Assembly (NCBI RefSeq): GCF_002078175.1
Contig: NZ_MWFK01000001.1
Location: forward strand, 186,001-250,000
From: Streptomyces sp. M41(2017)
GTDB taxonomy: Bacteria; Actinomycetota; Actinomycetes; Streptomycetales; Streptomycetaceae
Reading direction: 5' to 3'
Length of the DNA stretch: 64,000 bases
Below are positions 42,461-51,114 of the stretch, piece by piece. Each line of letters opens with the position of its first letter. Position 1 is the stretch's first letter. The position numbers and the translations under genes are program-made. The notes below the pieces were generated by a model that saw only the letters and a program-made list of their open reading frames with translations, had not been told where the DNA came from and did not search any database.

Positions 42461-43378
42461 ATGAGCGACTCCTCCCTCCCCCCGGGTTCCCGTATCGCGA
42501 TCGCCGGCGCGTCCGGCCTCATCGGCTCCCAACTCGCGCGCTCCCTGCGGGCTGACGGACACGAGGTGGTGCGGCTCGTGCGGCACGCCCCCCGTTCGCG
42601 GGACGAGGTGCGCTGGGACCCGCAGCGGCAGCGGATCGACGCGGCCGGGCTCCTCGGGTGCGCCGCCGTGGTCAACCTCGCCGGGGCCGGGGTCGCCTCG
42701 CGTCCGTGGACCGAGTCCTACAAGAAGCAGATCCGGGACAGCCGGGTGCTCGGGACGGCGACGCTCGCCGAGGCGGTGGCCTCGCTCGACGAGCCGCCGC
42801 GGGTCTTCGTGAACGGCAGCGCGATCGGCTTCTACGGCGACACGGGCAGCCGCGCGGTGGACGAGTCGGCGCCGCCCGGCGACGGGTTCCTGTCCTCGGT
42901 GTGCGTGGAGTGGGAGGAGGCGACGGCGCCCGCGCAGGAGGCCGGGGTACGCACGGTGCTGCCCCGGACCGGGCTCGTGGTGTCCCGGGCGGGCGGGGCG
43001 TGGGCGAAGCTGTTCCCGCTGTTCAAGGCGGGCCTCGGCGGCCGGCTGGGCGACGGCCGCCAGTACTGGAGCTTCATCGCCCTCCACGACGAGGTGGCCG
43101 CGATCCGGCACCTCATGGACACGGAGTCGGTGTCCGGGCCGGTGAACCTGACGGCCCCCGACCCGCTCACCAACCGGGAGATCACCGAGGCCATGGGCCG
43201 GGTCCTGCGCCGCCCGACCCTGCTGGCCACGCCCGCTCCGCTCATGCGCCTGGCCCTGGGCGAGATGTCCGGGGAGATCCTGGGCAGCCAGCGCGTGCTC
43301 CCGACCCGTCTCCTGGAGTCCGGCTTCACCTTCGCGTTCCCGTCGATCGACGGGACGCTGCGGGCCGCTCTCGACTGA
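42461..43378 (+). CDS. TIGR01777-family epimerase (SDR superfamily)
   Basis: Protein of 305 residues with the extended-SDR nucleotide site IAIAGASGLIGSQLA, VNLAGAGVASRPW, NGSAIGFYGDTG and the C-terminal DUF1731 region. Family members are cytosolic NAD(P)-binding proteins of unknown substrate, related to YfcH and the chloroplast/cell division SulA-like group. AGGATGG lies before ATG 42461. It is followed directly by an array of 27-bp repeats. Confidence 0.92.
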   Translation: MSDSSLPPGSRIAIAGASGLIGSQLARSLRADGHEVVRLVRHAPRSRDEVRWDPQRQRIDAAGLLGCAAVVNLAGAGVASRPWTESYKKQIRDSRVLGTATLAEAVASLDEPPRVFVNGSAIGFYGDTGSRAVDESAPPGDGFLSSVCVEWEEATAPAQEAGVRTVLPRTGLVVSRAGGAWAKLFPLFKAGLGGRLGDGRQYWSFIALHDEVAAIRHLMDTESVSGPVNLTAPDPLTNREITEAMGRVLRRPTLLATPAPLMRLALGEMSGEILGSQRVLPTRLLESGFTFAFPSIDGTLRAALD

Positions 43379-43446
43379 GGCCGGGAACGGGCCGCTCCGG
43401 GCCGAGGCCGGGAAGGGGCCGCTCCGGGCCGAGGCCGGGAAGGGGG
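43377..43446. repeat. 27-bp tandem repeats (2.6 copies)
   Basis: Units at 43377-43403 and 43404-43430 differ at one position, and a partial third runs to 43446. The array starts inside the stop codon of the epimerase gene. Confidence 0.85.
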
Positions 43447-43660
43447 AGCGCGCACGCCGGGCGCGCCCCCGCCCGGCCGCTCCGCGGGCCTCCCGGCCTC
43501 CCCCGGCGGGCACATGCACCCCCCCGTGCCCCCGTGCACGGCTGCCGCGCGGCTTCCGCCCACGGCGCGGGCCTCGCACCCTCGATCCGAACTCGGGTAT
43601 TCCTGACGCCTGTTGGGGGCATGACGTCCCCACCGGCCGCGCAACCTCGAGGAGGGGCAC

Positions 43661-45061
43661 GTGCTAGAGCCCGCACGCCAAGCCGCGCACAGGGCGGCGA
43701 TCGCGGAGTACGCAGCGGAAGTCGACGTCGTGGTGGTGGGAGCCGGTGTCGCCGGCCTCGCGGCCGCACGACATCTGACCGGGGCGGGGCTGAGGACCGT
43801 CGTCCTGGAGGCCGGCCCGCAGGTGGGCGGCCGGATGTCCACGGAGAAGGTCGACGGCTTCCGGCTGGACCGGCTCGGCCGGCTCCTGTCCACCTCGTAC
43901 CCGGAACTGCGCCACACCCCGGGCCTGGACGGCCTGACCCTGCGGCCGTTCTCGCCCGGCGTGCTGCTGCACAGCGACGGCCGGCACCACCGGGCCGCCG
44001 CACCCGGCATTCCCCGGAGCGCAAGGGGCGCACTCAGCACCGCACGCGCCCTCGCGAGCGCCCCTCGACTGCCGCTGGCCCGCCCGGCGCGCGGCACCTC
44101 CCGGCCCGGACCGCTCGGCGGCCCCCTGGACCAGTCCCGTCTGGCGATGGCCCTCGGCCGGCTCGCCGCCACCGAGCCGGAGCGGCTCCTCGCGCGCCCC
44201 GAACTCACAGCGGCCCGTTCGCTGACGGCCCGGGGCCTGCCGCCCCGTACGGTCGACGGCTTTCTGCGCCCCCTGCTGGCCGCCCTGCTCTGCGACCCGG
44301 AGCTCGGGACGTCGAGCCGGTGCGCGGATCTCGCCCTGCACTCCTTCGCCACGGGCCGGCTGTGTCTGCCGGAGGGCGGCGCGGACGCGCTCCCGGAGCT
44401 GCTCGCGGCCGGCCTGCCGCCGGGCACCGTGCACACGAACGTGGAGGTCACCGCCATCTCCACGACCAGGGTCGCGACGCGGGACCACGGAGAGATCCGC
44501 TGCCGGTCCGTCCTGCTGGCGACGGGGGCGCGCGCGGCCGCGGACTTCCTGCCCGGGCTGCACGTCCCGGCCTTCCATCCGGTGACCGTCCTGCACCACA
44601 CCATGGACGAGCCCCCGCTCACCGACCCGGCCCTCCTCCTGGACGCCGACCGGGGCGGCCCGGTGGCCCACACCGCGGTCGTCAGCCAGGTCGACCCGAC
44701 GCGGGCACCGGCGGGCCGCGCCCTGGTCTCCTCGACCGTGCTCGGCACCCCGCCCGGCGCGGCCCACCTGGACGCGACGGTCCGCGCCCAACTGGCCCGC
44801 CTCTACGGGACGTCGACGTCCCGGTGGGAACTGCTGGCGGTCCATCACGAACCCGAGGCGGTCCCGGCGATGCCGCCGCCGCACGACGCGCGGCGCCCGG
44901 TACGGCTGCTGGCGGGCCTGTACGTGTGCGGCGACCACCGGGACACCAGCACCGTCCAGGGCGCGCTGCACTCCGCCCGACGGGCCGTCCACGCCCTCCT
45001 GCGGGACCTGGGCGTCCGCCGGGTCCCGTCGGCGCAGCGGCTGGAGTCCGCGGCCGCCTGA
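43661..45061 (+). CDS. FAD-dependent amine oxidase/desaturase-like oxidoreductase
   Basis: Protein of 466 residues. FAD-binding VVVGAGVAGLAAARHL (Gly27, Gly29, Gly32) and LEAGPQVGGRMSTE lie near the N-terminus. The C-terminal FAD motif is GLYVCGDHRDTSTVQGALHSARRAVHA. The family includes phytoene desaturase-like and amine oxidase-like enzymes; no neighbouring carotenoid genes suggest a pathway. GAGGAGGGGC precedes GTG 43661. The 20-residue N-terminal extension before the Rossmann fold has no special motif. It is convergent with the TPR regulator. Confidence 0.88.
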   Translation: MLEPARQAAHRAAIAEYAAEVDVVVVGAGVAGLAAARHLTGAGLRTVVLEAGPQVGGRMSTEKVDGFRLDRLGRLLSTSYPELRHTPGLDGLTLRPFSPGVLLHSDGRHHRAAAPGIPRSARGALSTARALASAPRLPLARPARGTSRPGPLGGPLDQSRLAMALGRLAATEPERLLARPELTAARSLTARGLPPRTVDGFLRPLLAALLCDPELGTSSRCADLALHSFATGRLCLPEGGADALPELLAAGLPPGTVHTNVEVTAISTTRVATRDHGEIRCRSVLLATGARAAADFLPGLHVPAFHPVTVLHHTMDEPPLTDPALLLDADRGGPVAHTAVVSQVDPTRAPAGRALVSSTVLGTPPGAAHLDATVRAQLARLYGTSTSRWELLAVHHEPEAVPAMPPPHDARRPVRLLAGLYVCGDHRDTSTVQGALHSARRAVHALLRDLGVRRVPSAQRLESAAA

Positions 45062-45096
45062 CGGTCCCCGGCGCGCCCGGCGGGCACCGCCGACTT

Positions 45097-45129
45097 CCCG
45101 GTCTCCGGCACCCCAGGCCGGAGACCGGG
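45097..45129. terminator. Hairpin between convergent genes
   Basis: A 12-bp perfect stem (45097-45108 with 45118-45129) and 9-nt loop separate the oxidoreductase and regulator stop codons. Confidence 0.75.
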
Positions 45130-45158
45130 GACGGGTCGACCGCCGCGGTCCCCCTGGC

Positions 45159-46631
45159 TCAGCCCAGCGTGGACACCTTGTCCCGGTATCCGCGCACGGG
45201 CGCCGCGTCCTTGTACGGTTCGAGCCGCTTCTCGAAGTCCCGTACGTACTCGACGGCCCGGGCCGATCGCATCTCCGCCGCCTGCCCGGCCGCCTCCGCG
45301 CCCAGCAGGCAGGCCTGGTCGAGCTCGCCGAGCCCGAGCCGGGCGGAGGCGAGCACCACCCGGCAGAACAGCCGGCTGCGGGCGTAGCCGGGCGCGCGCA
45401 GTTGCAGTGAGCGCTCGGCGTGCTGCGCGGCGGCCCTGAACTGCTGGAGGTCCCGGTGGCAGTGCCCGAACTCGTCGGCGAGCTGGGCCTCGTCGAAGAA
45501 CCGGGCCCAGTGCGGGACCTCGTCACCGGACCGGGACGCCTCCAGCGCCCGTTCGGCCCGGACCAGCGAGGCCGTGCAGGCCCGCACCTCGCCGAGCACA
45601 CCGTGTCCCCGCGCCTCGACGGCGTGCAGCAACGCCTGGACCAGGTGCGGTCCCGACGACCCGAGTCCCTGCTGGGCGACCCGGGCGAGCTGTACGGCCT
45701 CCCGCCCGTGTCCGAGGTAGACGGCCTGCCGGCTCATCGTGATGAGCACGTACGCCCCGTACACCCGGTCCCCCGCGGCCTGCGCGAGCCGCAGCGCCTG
45801 GACGAAGTACCGCTGGGCGAGCCCGTGCGCGCCGATGTCGTACGAGGTCCAGCCGGCGAGCCGGGTGAGGTCGGAGGCGGCGGCGAACAGGTGCCGGCCG
45901 GTCTGTTCGCCGTACGCGCCGCGCAGCATGGGCTCGGCCTCGTGCTCCAGGTAGCGCACCAGTGCCTGCCGGGCGTGGCCGCCGCCGTAGGCGTGGTCGA
46001 GGGCGCGGAAGAGTTCGCCGACCGACCGGAGGGCGGCGATGTCCCCTCCGGTGACCCGCTGGCCCGGACCGCGCTCGGTACGGGTCCGCCGGGCGGGCGG
46101 GACGCCCGGTTCCGGCGGGGCGGTGAGCCGGGGGGCCGCCGGACGCCCCTGGGGAGGCACCCGGGAGGGCTGGTCCCCGTGCGCGACGCGGTCGTCGGCG
46201 CGGCCGATCAGCCAGTCCCGGCTGGGGACGACGAGTCCGGCCGGGGTGAAGGCGATCTTGCGGAGTTCGGCGTGGCTGCCGGAGTCCTTGCGCCACAGGC
46301 CGCTGACGATGTCGACGGCCTCCTCCGGGGTGGCCGCGAACTCCAGCCCGGCGTAGACGGGTGCGCAGGCGTCGAGTCCGAGGTCCTGCGCGGTCAGGCG
46401 CCGGCCGAGGCGGCGGGTGAAGACCTCGGCGATGAGCGCGGGCGTGGTGCCGCGGGGCTGCTGCCCCCGCAGCCACCGCGTCACCGACGTCTTGTCGTAT
46501 CTGAGGTCGAGTCCGTGTTCCAGACCGAGCTGGTCCACGCGACGGGCGAGACCTGCGTTGGAGAACCCCGCTTCTGCGATGAGCGCGGCGAGCTGGCGGT
46601 TGGGAGTGCGCTGCGCGGGTCGTTCCGTCAT
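45159..46631 (-). CDS. HTH-TPR regulatory protein (NsdA-like)
   Basis: Protein of 490 residues. Residues 1-75 form a helix-turn-helix-like domain (LAALIAEAGFSNAGLARRV and YDKTSVTRWLRGQQPRG). A Pro/Arg-rich linker (150-190) follows, and then a C-terminal array of TPR-like helices (about 200-480; for example YFVQALRLAQAAGDRVYGAYV). Such proteins are frequent in streptomycetes and include NsdA, a negative regulator of sporulation and antibiotic production, but identity with NsdA is not certain. AGGAGAC lies 10 nt before ATG 46631. It is divergent from lipB across 329 nt. Confidence 0.88.
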   Translation of the reverse strand: MTERPAQRTPNRQLAALIAEAGFSNAGLARRVDQLGLEHGLDLRYDKTSVTRWLRGQQPRGTTPALIAEVFTRRLGRRLTAQDLGLDACAPVYAGLEFAATPEEAVDIVSGLWRKDSGSHAELRKIAFTPAGLVVPSRDWLIGRADDRVAHGDQPSRVPPQGRPAAPRLTAPPEPGVPPARRTRTERGPGQRVTGGDIAALRSVGELFRALDHAYGGGHARQALVRYLEHEAEPMLRGAYGEQTGRHLFAAASDLTRLAGWTSYDIGAHGLAQRYFVQALRLAQAAGDRVYGAYVLITMSRQAVYLGHGREAVQLARVAQQGLGSSGPHLVQALLHAVEARGHGVLGEVRACTASLVRAERALEASRSGDEVPHWARFFDEAQLADEFGHCHRDLQQFRAAAQHAERSLQLRAPGYARSRLFCRVVLASARLGLGELDQACLLGAEAAGQAAEMRSARAVEYVRDFEKRLEPYKDAAPVRGYRDKVSTLG

Positions 46632-46960
46632 CTGCGGTGCGGTCTCCTGCCTTTCGGGTCAGCAAGCGGCCTCGGGGCGGCGTGGAGCGTGCTCGGACCG
46701 CCCCGAGGCCGCCTGGTGCCCGGATTGCCTGTGAGCAGCCCTTATGGCCTCGTGAACGGCGCGAATGTAGCGGAGCGTGAGCACGTCATCGCACACTTCG
46801 ACATTCATTCATCCGATCGTGTGAGGATTGACCGTCGAGCTGACGCGTGATGGCCGGACGTACAGTGGCGTGGGCGCGCGACGGACCTGACGAAAGGTTC
46901 TTCCACGTGCCGCGCACGGGGCCACCACCGCCCCAGGAAGCTTCGAGGGAGGCGCTTGCC
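46632..46960. promoter_or_regulatory. Divergent regulator/lipB intergenic region
   Basis: The region is AT-richer near 46790-46830. TACAGT at 46861-46866 is a -10 candidate for lipB, leaving a leader of about 90 nt. TACATT on the minus strand near 46765-46770 is a -10 candidate for the regulator. No known operator was recognised. Confidence 0.35.
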
Positions 46961-47767
46961 GTGAGTGAGTTGCGGTTCGTCCGCATGGGATTCGGTGCGG
47001 AGGCCGTCGAGTACCAGGAGGCGTGGGACGAGCAGCGCCGCGTGCACGCCGCCCGGTTCCTCGACGAGGTCCCCGACACCTGTCTGCTCCTGGAGCACCC
47101 GCCGGTCTACACGGCCGGCCGGCGCACGGCGGACAACGAGCGGCCCCTGGACGGCACGCCGGTCATCGACGTGGACCGCGGCGGCAAGATCACCTGGCAC
47201 GGCCCGGGACAGCTCGTCGGCTACCCGATCCAGAAGCTCCCCCGCCCGGTGGACGTCGTGGCACACGTGCGCCGCCTGGAAGAGGCGCTCATCCGCACGT
47301 GCGCGGAGTTCGGCCTGGAGACCAGCCGGGTCGAGGGCCGCAGCGGCGTGTGGGTCCTCGGCGACGCCAAGGACCCCGCCGAACAGCTCCCGGCGCTCGG
47401 CGGACTCTCCCTGGACTTCGACCCGAGGCTCCAGGACGAGGAGTTCGACCCGCGGCTCGACGGCCCGGAGTACGCGCCCTCCAACGCCGGCCAGCGCCGC
47501 GAGGACCGCAAGATCGCCGCGATCGGCATCCGCGTCGCCAAGGGCGTCACCATGCACGGCTTCGCGCTGAACGTGAACCCGGACAACGCCTGGTTCGACC
47601 GGATCATCCCGTGCGGCATCCGCGACGCGGGCGTCGCCTCGCTGGCGGGCGAACTCGGCCGCGACGTGACCATCGCCGAGGTCCTGCCGGTGGCCGAGCG
47701 GCATCTTCGGGACGTCCTGGAGAACGCGGAGCTGCAGCCGCGGGTCGTGGAACGGACGCCGGCATAG
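46961..47767 (+). CDS. lipB: Lipoyl(octanoyl) transferase LipB
   Basis: Moves octanoate from acyl-carrier protein to the lipoyl lysine of E2 and GcvH. The 268-residue protein has [45 protein letters not shown] with the conserved Lys and [14 protein letters not shown] with the catalytic Cys. GAGGGAGG before GTG 46961 supports the start. lipA follows 131 nt downstream, so the two steps of lipoate synthesis are encoded together. The targets, the E2 and lpd genes, are in the same window. Confidence 0.97.
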   Translation: MSELRFVRMGFGAEAVEYQEAWDEQRRVHAARFLDEVPDTCLLLEHPPVYTAGRRTADNERPLDGTPVIDVDRGGKITWHGPGQLVGYPIQKLPRPVDVVAHVRRLEEALIRTCAEFGLETSRVEGRSGVWVLGDAKDPAEQLPALGGLSLDFDPRLQDEEFDPRLDGPEYAPSNAGQRREDRKIAAIGIRVAKGVTMHGFALNVNPDNAWFDRIIPCGIRDAGVASLAGELGRDVTIAEVLPVAERHLRDVLENAELQPRVVERTPA

Positions 47768-47898
47768 AAACCCGTCCCCGGACGGGGCGGCCGTACGGGA
47801 ATGGACCCCTGTTCCCGAAGGTTGCCCACCTCGGGGGCCGAGAACCGCACGGGCGTACCCTGGTGTACGCCGAAGAATCGAAGCTACAGGGAGCCGAT

Positions 47899-48864
47899 GT
47901 GTCCGCAGTCGCACCCGACGGACGCAAGATGCTGCGCCTGGAGGTCCGGAACAGCCAGACCCCCATCGAGCGCAAGCCCGAGTGGATCAAGACCCGGGCG
48001 AAAATGGGCCCCGAGTACACGAAGATGCAGGCGCTCGTGAAGAGCGAGGGTCTGCACACCGTCTGCCAGGAGGCGGGCTGCCCCAACATCTACGAGTGCT
48101 GGGAAGACCGCGAGGCCACGTTCCTCATCGGCGGTGACCAGTGCACGCGGCGCTGCGACTTCTGCCAGATCGACACGGGCAAGCCCGAGGCGCTGGACCG
48201 TGACGAGCCGCGCCGTGTCGGTGAGTCCGTCGTCACCATGGACCTGAACTACGCCACCATCACCGGCGTCGCCCGCGACGACCTGGAGGACGGCGGCGCC
48301 TGGCTGTACGCCGAGACGGTCCGCCAGATCCACGCCCAGACGGCGGGCCGCGAGACCGGCCGCACCAAGGTCGAGCTGCTGGCCCCGGACTTCAACGCCG
48401 AGCCCGAGCAGCTCGCCGAGGTCTTCTCCTCGCGCCCCGAGGTCTTCGCGCACAACGTCGAGACCGTGCCGCGGATCTTCAAGCGCATCCGCCCCGGCTT
48501 CCGCTACGAGCGCTCGCTCAAGGTCATCACCGAGGCCCGTGACTACGGTCTGGTCACGAAGTCGAACCTGATCCTCGGCATGGGCGAGACCCGCGAGGAG
48601 GTCAGCGAGGCGCTCCAGCAGCTGCACGACGCGGGCTGCGAGCTCATCACGATCACGCAGTACCTGCGGCCCAGCGTGCGCCACCACCCCGTGGAACGCT
48701 GGGTCAAGCCGCACGAGTTCGTGGAGCTGAAGGAGGAGGCCGAGGAGATCGGCTTCTCCGGCGTCATGTCGGGTCCGCTGGTCCGTTCCTCGTACCGGGC
48801 CGGCCGGCTCTACCAGATGGCCGTCGAGAAGCGCGGCGCCTACGTCGCCTCCCAGGCGGTCTGA
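47899..48864 (+). CDS. lipA: Lipoyl synthase LipA (radical SAM)
   Basis: Inserts two sulfur atoms into protein-bound octanoyl groups. The 321-residue protein has the auxiliary cluster cysteines Cys56, Cys61 and Cys67 and the radical SAM cysteines Cys82, Cys86 and Cys89 (CTRRCDFC). The auxiliary-cluster serine is in SSYRAG near the C-terminus. GTG 47899 follows AGGGAGC. It is downstream of lipB and probably co-transcribed. A hairpin lies 42 nt after the stop. Confidence 0.98.
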   Translation: MSAVAPDGRKMLRLEVRNSQTPIERKPEWIKTRAKMGPEYTKMQALVKSEGLHTVCQEAGCPNIYECWEDREATFLIGGDQCTRRCDFCQIDTGKPEALDRDEPRRVGESVVTMDLNYATITGVARDDLEDGGAWLYAETVRQIHAQTAGRETGRTKVELLAPDFNAEPEQLAEVFSSRPEVFAHNVETVPRIFKRIRPGFRYERSLKVITEARDYGLVTKSNLILGMGETREEVSEALQQLHDAGCELITITQYLRPSVRHHPVERWVKPHEFVELKEEAEEIGFSGVMSGPLVRSSYRAGRLYQMAVEKRGAYVASQAV

Positions 48865-48901
48865 TTACGCCGAACGGGAAGCGCTCGCGAGATTTTGCGA
48901 A

Positions 48902-48936
48902 ACGACGGCGGTGGCACTGAGTGCCACCGCCTTCGT
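48902..48936 (+). terminator. Terminator after lipA
   Basis: The core stem GGCGGTGGC (48907-48915) pairs with 48923-48931, extended by ACGA/TCGT outside one mismatch. Confidence 0.8.
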
Positions 48937-49168
48937 GTGAGTCCGCGCACAGCCAACTCGCCGTTCACACCGGCCCGTTCACGGCCGTCGCGGCCATCCG
49001 CGCAGTTGGCGACGCCACCGCGGAGGCGTCGGAAATACGACCCACGGCGTCAAGGTTTCATTGGTGTTTGACCGGTCGGTCACGCCCTGGTAACACCAAT
49101 CAGTGACCCTTGTCCTACAGCCCGTACCGCCCCGCACGAGCCACCCATCCCGAGGGGGGACCTCCGCC

Positions 49169-49366
49169 ATGCAGGCCGCGCCCGTTCGCGCCACCGCGAT
49201 CCCGTCGTTCACCGATGCACTCCGTGCCGTCGAGTCGCTGCTGATGAGCAGTGGGCAGCGCACCGCCCGCCGCAACGCGTGGACCTCCGTCCTGGAGGAC
49301 CGCCGCCGCGCGAAGGACCGGGTCGAGGCGCAGCTCGTCCTCGAATCCGTTCTGACGCGTCCCTGA
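49169..49366 (+). CDS. Small conserved hypothetical protein
   Basis: Basic helical protein of 65 residues (MQAAPVRATAIPSFTDAL, then SSGQRTARRNAWTSVLEDRRRAKDRVEAQ). GAGGGGGGACC lies before ATG 49169. I recognise it as a conserved small protein lying between lipA and the DUF4191 gene in streptomycetes, with unknown function. Its charged central part could bind nucleic acid or a partner protein. Confidence 0.75.
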   Translation: MQAAPVRATAIPSFTDALRAVESLLMSSGQRTARRNAWTSVLEDRRRAKDRVEAQLVLESVLTRP

Positions 49367-49434
49367 CCCCCGGCGTCGCGCCTCCGCGGCCCCGCTCGCC
49401 CGGTACTGCCGTCGAAGGCGCTTCCCGGGCCACG

Positions 49435-49440
49435 TAGACT
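49435..49440 (+). promoter_or_regulatory. -10 hexamer TAGACT, leaderless DUF4191 gene
   Basis: TAGACT ends 7 nt before ATG 49448 with no ribosome-binding site. Confidence 0.45.
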
Positions 49441-49447
49441 TCCTGGC

Positions 49448-50146
49448 ATGGCGAGGAAGGAACCCGCAGCGGACGCTGCGAACCCCGGGCGACTCAAGCA
49501 GATCGTCCAGACGTACAAGATGACCCGCAGGGCCGACAAGTTGATCGGTCTTGTACTCGCGGCTGTCGGAATTGTCACCTTCGGTGTCATCCTCGCGATC
49601 GGCTTCTTGATCGGCCACCCGGTCTATCTCGGCATCCTCGGGCTCCTGCTCGCCTTCCTCGCGACGGCGATCGTCTTCGGGCGCAGGGCCGAGCGGGCCG
49701 CCTTCGGGCAGATGGAGGGGCAGCCCGGCGCAGCGGCGGCGGTGCTCGACAACATCGGCCGGGGCTGGACCACGACTCCGGCGGTGGCGATGAACCGCAG
49801 CCAGGACGTGGTGCACCGCGCGGTCGGCAAGGCCGGCATCGTGCTGGTCGCCGAGGGCAACCCGAACCGGGTGAAGAGCCTGCTGGCCGCCGAGAAGAAG
49901 AAGATGGCGCGGATCGTCTCGGACGTTCCGGTGCACGACATCCTCGTGGGCACGGGCGAGAACACGGTGGAGCTGAAGAAGCTCCGCACGACGATGCTCA
50001 AGCTGCCGCGCGTCCTCACCGGCCCGCAGGTCACCGCGACCAACGACCGGCTGCGCGCGATGGGCGACCTCATGAGCAACATGCCGCTGCCGAAGGGCCC
50101 GATGCCCAAGGGCATGCGGATGCCGCGCGGCGGCAAGGGCCGCTGA
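49448..50146 (+). CDS. DUF4191 membrane protein
   Basis: Actinobacterial membrane protein of 232 residues with two transmembrane helices (about 33-55 and 58-78) after the basic motif YKMTRRADK, and a C-terminal soluble domain (VLDNIGRGWTTTPAVAMN, then IVLVAEGNPNRVKSLL) ending in a Met/Pro/Gly-rich basic tail. Function unknown. It is commonly found between lipA and glnA in actinobacteria, as here, and ends at a very long hairpin. Confidence 0.9.
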   Translation: MARKEPAADAANPGRLKQIVQTYKMTRRADKLIGLVLAAVGIVTFGVILAIGFLIGHPVYLGILGLLLAFLATAIVFGRRAERAAFGQMEGQPGAAAAVLDNIGRGWTTTPAVAMNRSQDVVHRAVGKAGIVLVAEGNPNRVKSLLAAEKKKMARIVSDVPVHDILVGTGENTVELKKLRTTMLKLPRVLTGPQVTATNDRLRAMGDLMSNMPLPKGPMPKGMRMPRGGKGR

Positions 50147-50160
50147 CGCACCCAGGACCA

Positions 50161-50209
50161 GAACGCCGATGGGGCGCCCGGAGAATCTCCGGGCGCCCCA
50201 TCGGCGTTC
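50161..50209 (+). terminator. Strong terminator after DUF4191 gene
   Basis: 23-bp perfect arms (50161-50183 with 50187-50209) flank the 3-nt loop AAT. Confidence 0.9.
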
Positions 50210-50447
50210 CGCAAAGCGTGCGGGGCGTGCTGCGGGCCGCACTTCGGGATGCCGTTGTCGGCCGCGCGGCGGGGAGGCGGCCCACTCGTCGGGAGCCGCG
50301 ACTGGCGGACCGACGGATCGGCACCTGCCGGCCGGTCACCGGCCGCCGGACCCACGGAGCAACCGCTCCTCGGCGGCCACGCCGGCCGGGTTCACCGAGT
50401 GGCCGGGTTCACCGAGTGGCCGCGGGCGGTCGCTCCGACCGTGCGGG
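50210..50447. other. Non-coding stretch between convergent genes with a 17-bp direct repeat
   Basis: No credible gene is seen. A tandem 17-bp repeat GGCCGGGTTCACCGAGT occupies 50384-50400 and 50401-50417. Confidence 0.6.
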
Positions 50448-50915
50448 TCAGGCGCGGACCTCGATCGTGCGGGCCAGCCGGTCGTGCAGGCCGCGGCCGT
50501 CGCGGTCCCAGATCAGCGCCGGGACGGCCACGCACAGCAGCGCGGTGCGCAGCAGGACGCGCAGGGGGTTCAGCCGGCCGCCGCCCTCGGGGACGACGCG
50601 CAGACCGAACAGCCGCTTGCCCGGCGTGAAGCCGACGGTACCGACCGTGAGCAGGCCGAGAACGAAGAAGACGAGGAGGGCCCAGTTGCCCGTGGCCTGG
50701 TCGTAGCCATGGGTGAGCAGCCCGTATGCGATCAGGAGGCACAGGCCCCAGTCGACGACGAGGGCGCCGAGCCGGCGCCCGGGGCGGGCGATCGAGCCCG
50801 GTCCCTGCTCCGGCAGACCGAGCTGTTCGCCGCGGTATCCGAAGTCGACACCGGCGTCCTCGGCGGCCGCGCGGGGTCCGGAGAGCCACGATCCGATTGC
50901 TTGCCTGTTGTCCAC
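50448..50915 (-). CDS. RDD-family membrane protein
   Basis: Protein of 155 residues with the RDD signature (RPGRRLGALVVDWG), three hydrophobic segments (about 50-66, 77-95, 122-137) and FTPGKRLFGLRVV and DGRGLHDRLART. RDD proteins are small membrane proteins of uncertain transport function. GTG 50915 has a TACCGT hexamer 6 nt upstream and TCCACA 17 nt further, so the message is probably leaderless. It is divergent from glnA. Confidence 0.9.
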   Translation of the reverse strand: MDNRQAIGSWLSGPRAAAEDAGVDFGYRGEQLGLPEQGPGSIARPGRRLGALVVDWGLCLLIAYGLLTHGYDQATGNWALLVFFVLGLLTVGTVGFTPGKRLFGLRVVPEGGGRLNPLRVLLRTALLCVAVPALIWDRDGRGLHDRLARTIEVRA

Positions 50916-50921
50916 GCGTCC

Positions 50922-50927
50922 ACGGTA
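50922..50927 (-). promoter_or_regulatory. -10 hexamer TACCGT, leaderless RDD gene
   Basis: On the minus strand TACCGT ends 6 nt before GTG 50915; TCCACA is at the -35 position. Confidence 0.45.
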
Positions 50928-50977
50928 CTGTGCCCGTTTTGACCTGTGGACAGGAGGGGCCGTACGGACCCAGGTCG

Positions 50978-51016
50978 GTTAACTTGGGCGAAACAAATGG
51001 GTCACGCTTGAGAAAT
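50978..51016 (+). promoter_or_regulatory. Paired GlnR boxes upstream of glnA
   Basis: GTTAAC-N6-GAAAC at 50978-50994 and GTCAC-N6-GAAAT at 51001-51016 match the actinobacterial GlnR consensus gTnAc-n6-GaAAc, with 23 nt between sites. This is the known arrangement of the Streptomyces glnA promoter. Confidence 0.85.
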
Positions 51017-51114
51017 CCCCCGTCCCTATGGTCGGCTCCAGCGTGTGCCACCGCACTGGCCGCACGAACGAACTACCACCCCGGTCCACAGTGGGCGGGA
51101 GTAGGAGGAGCTGG

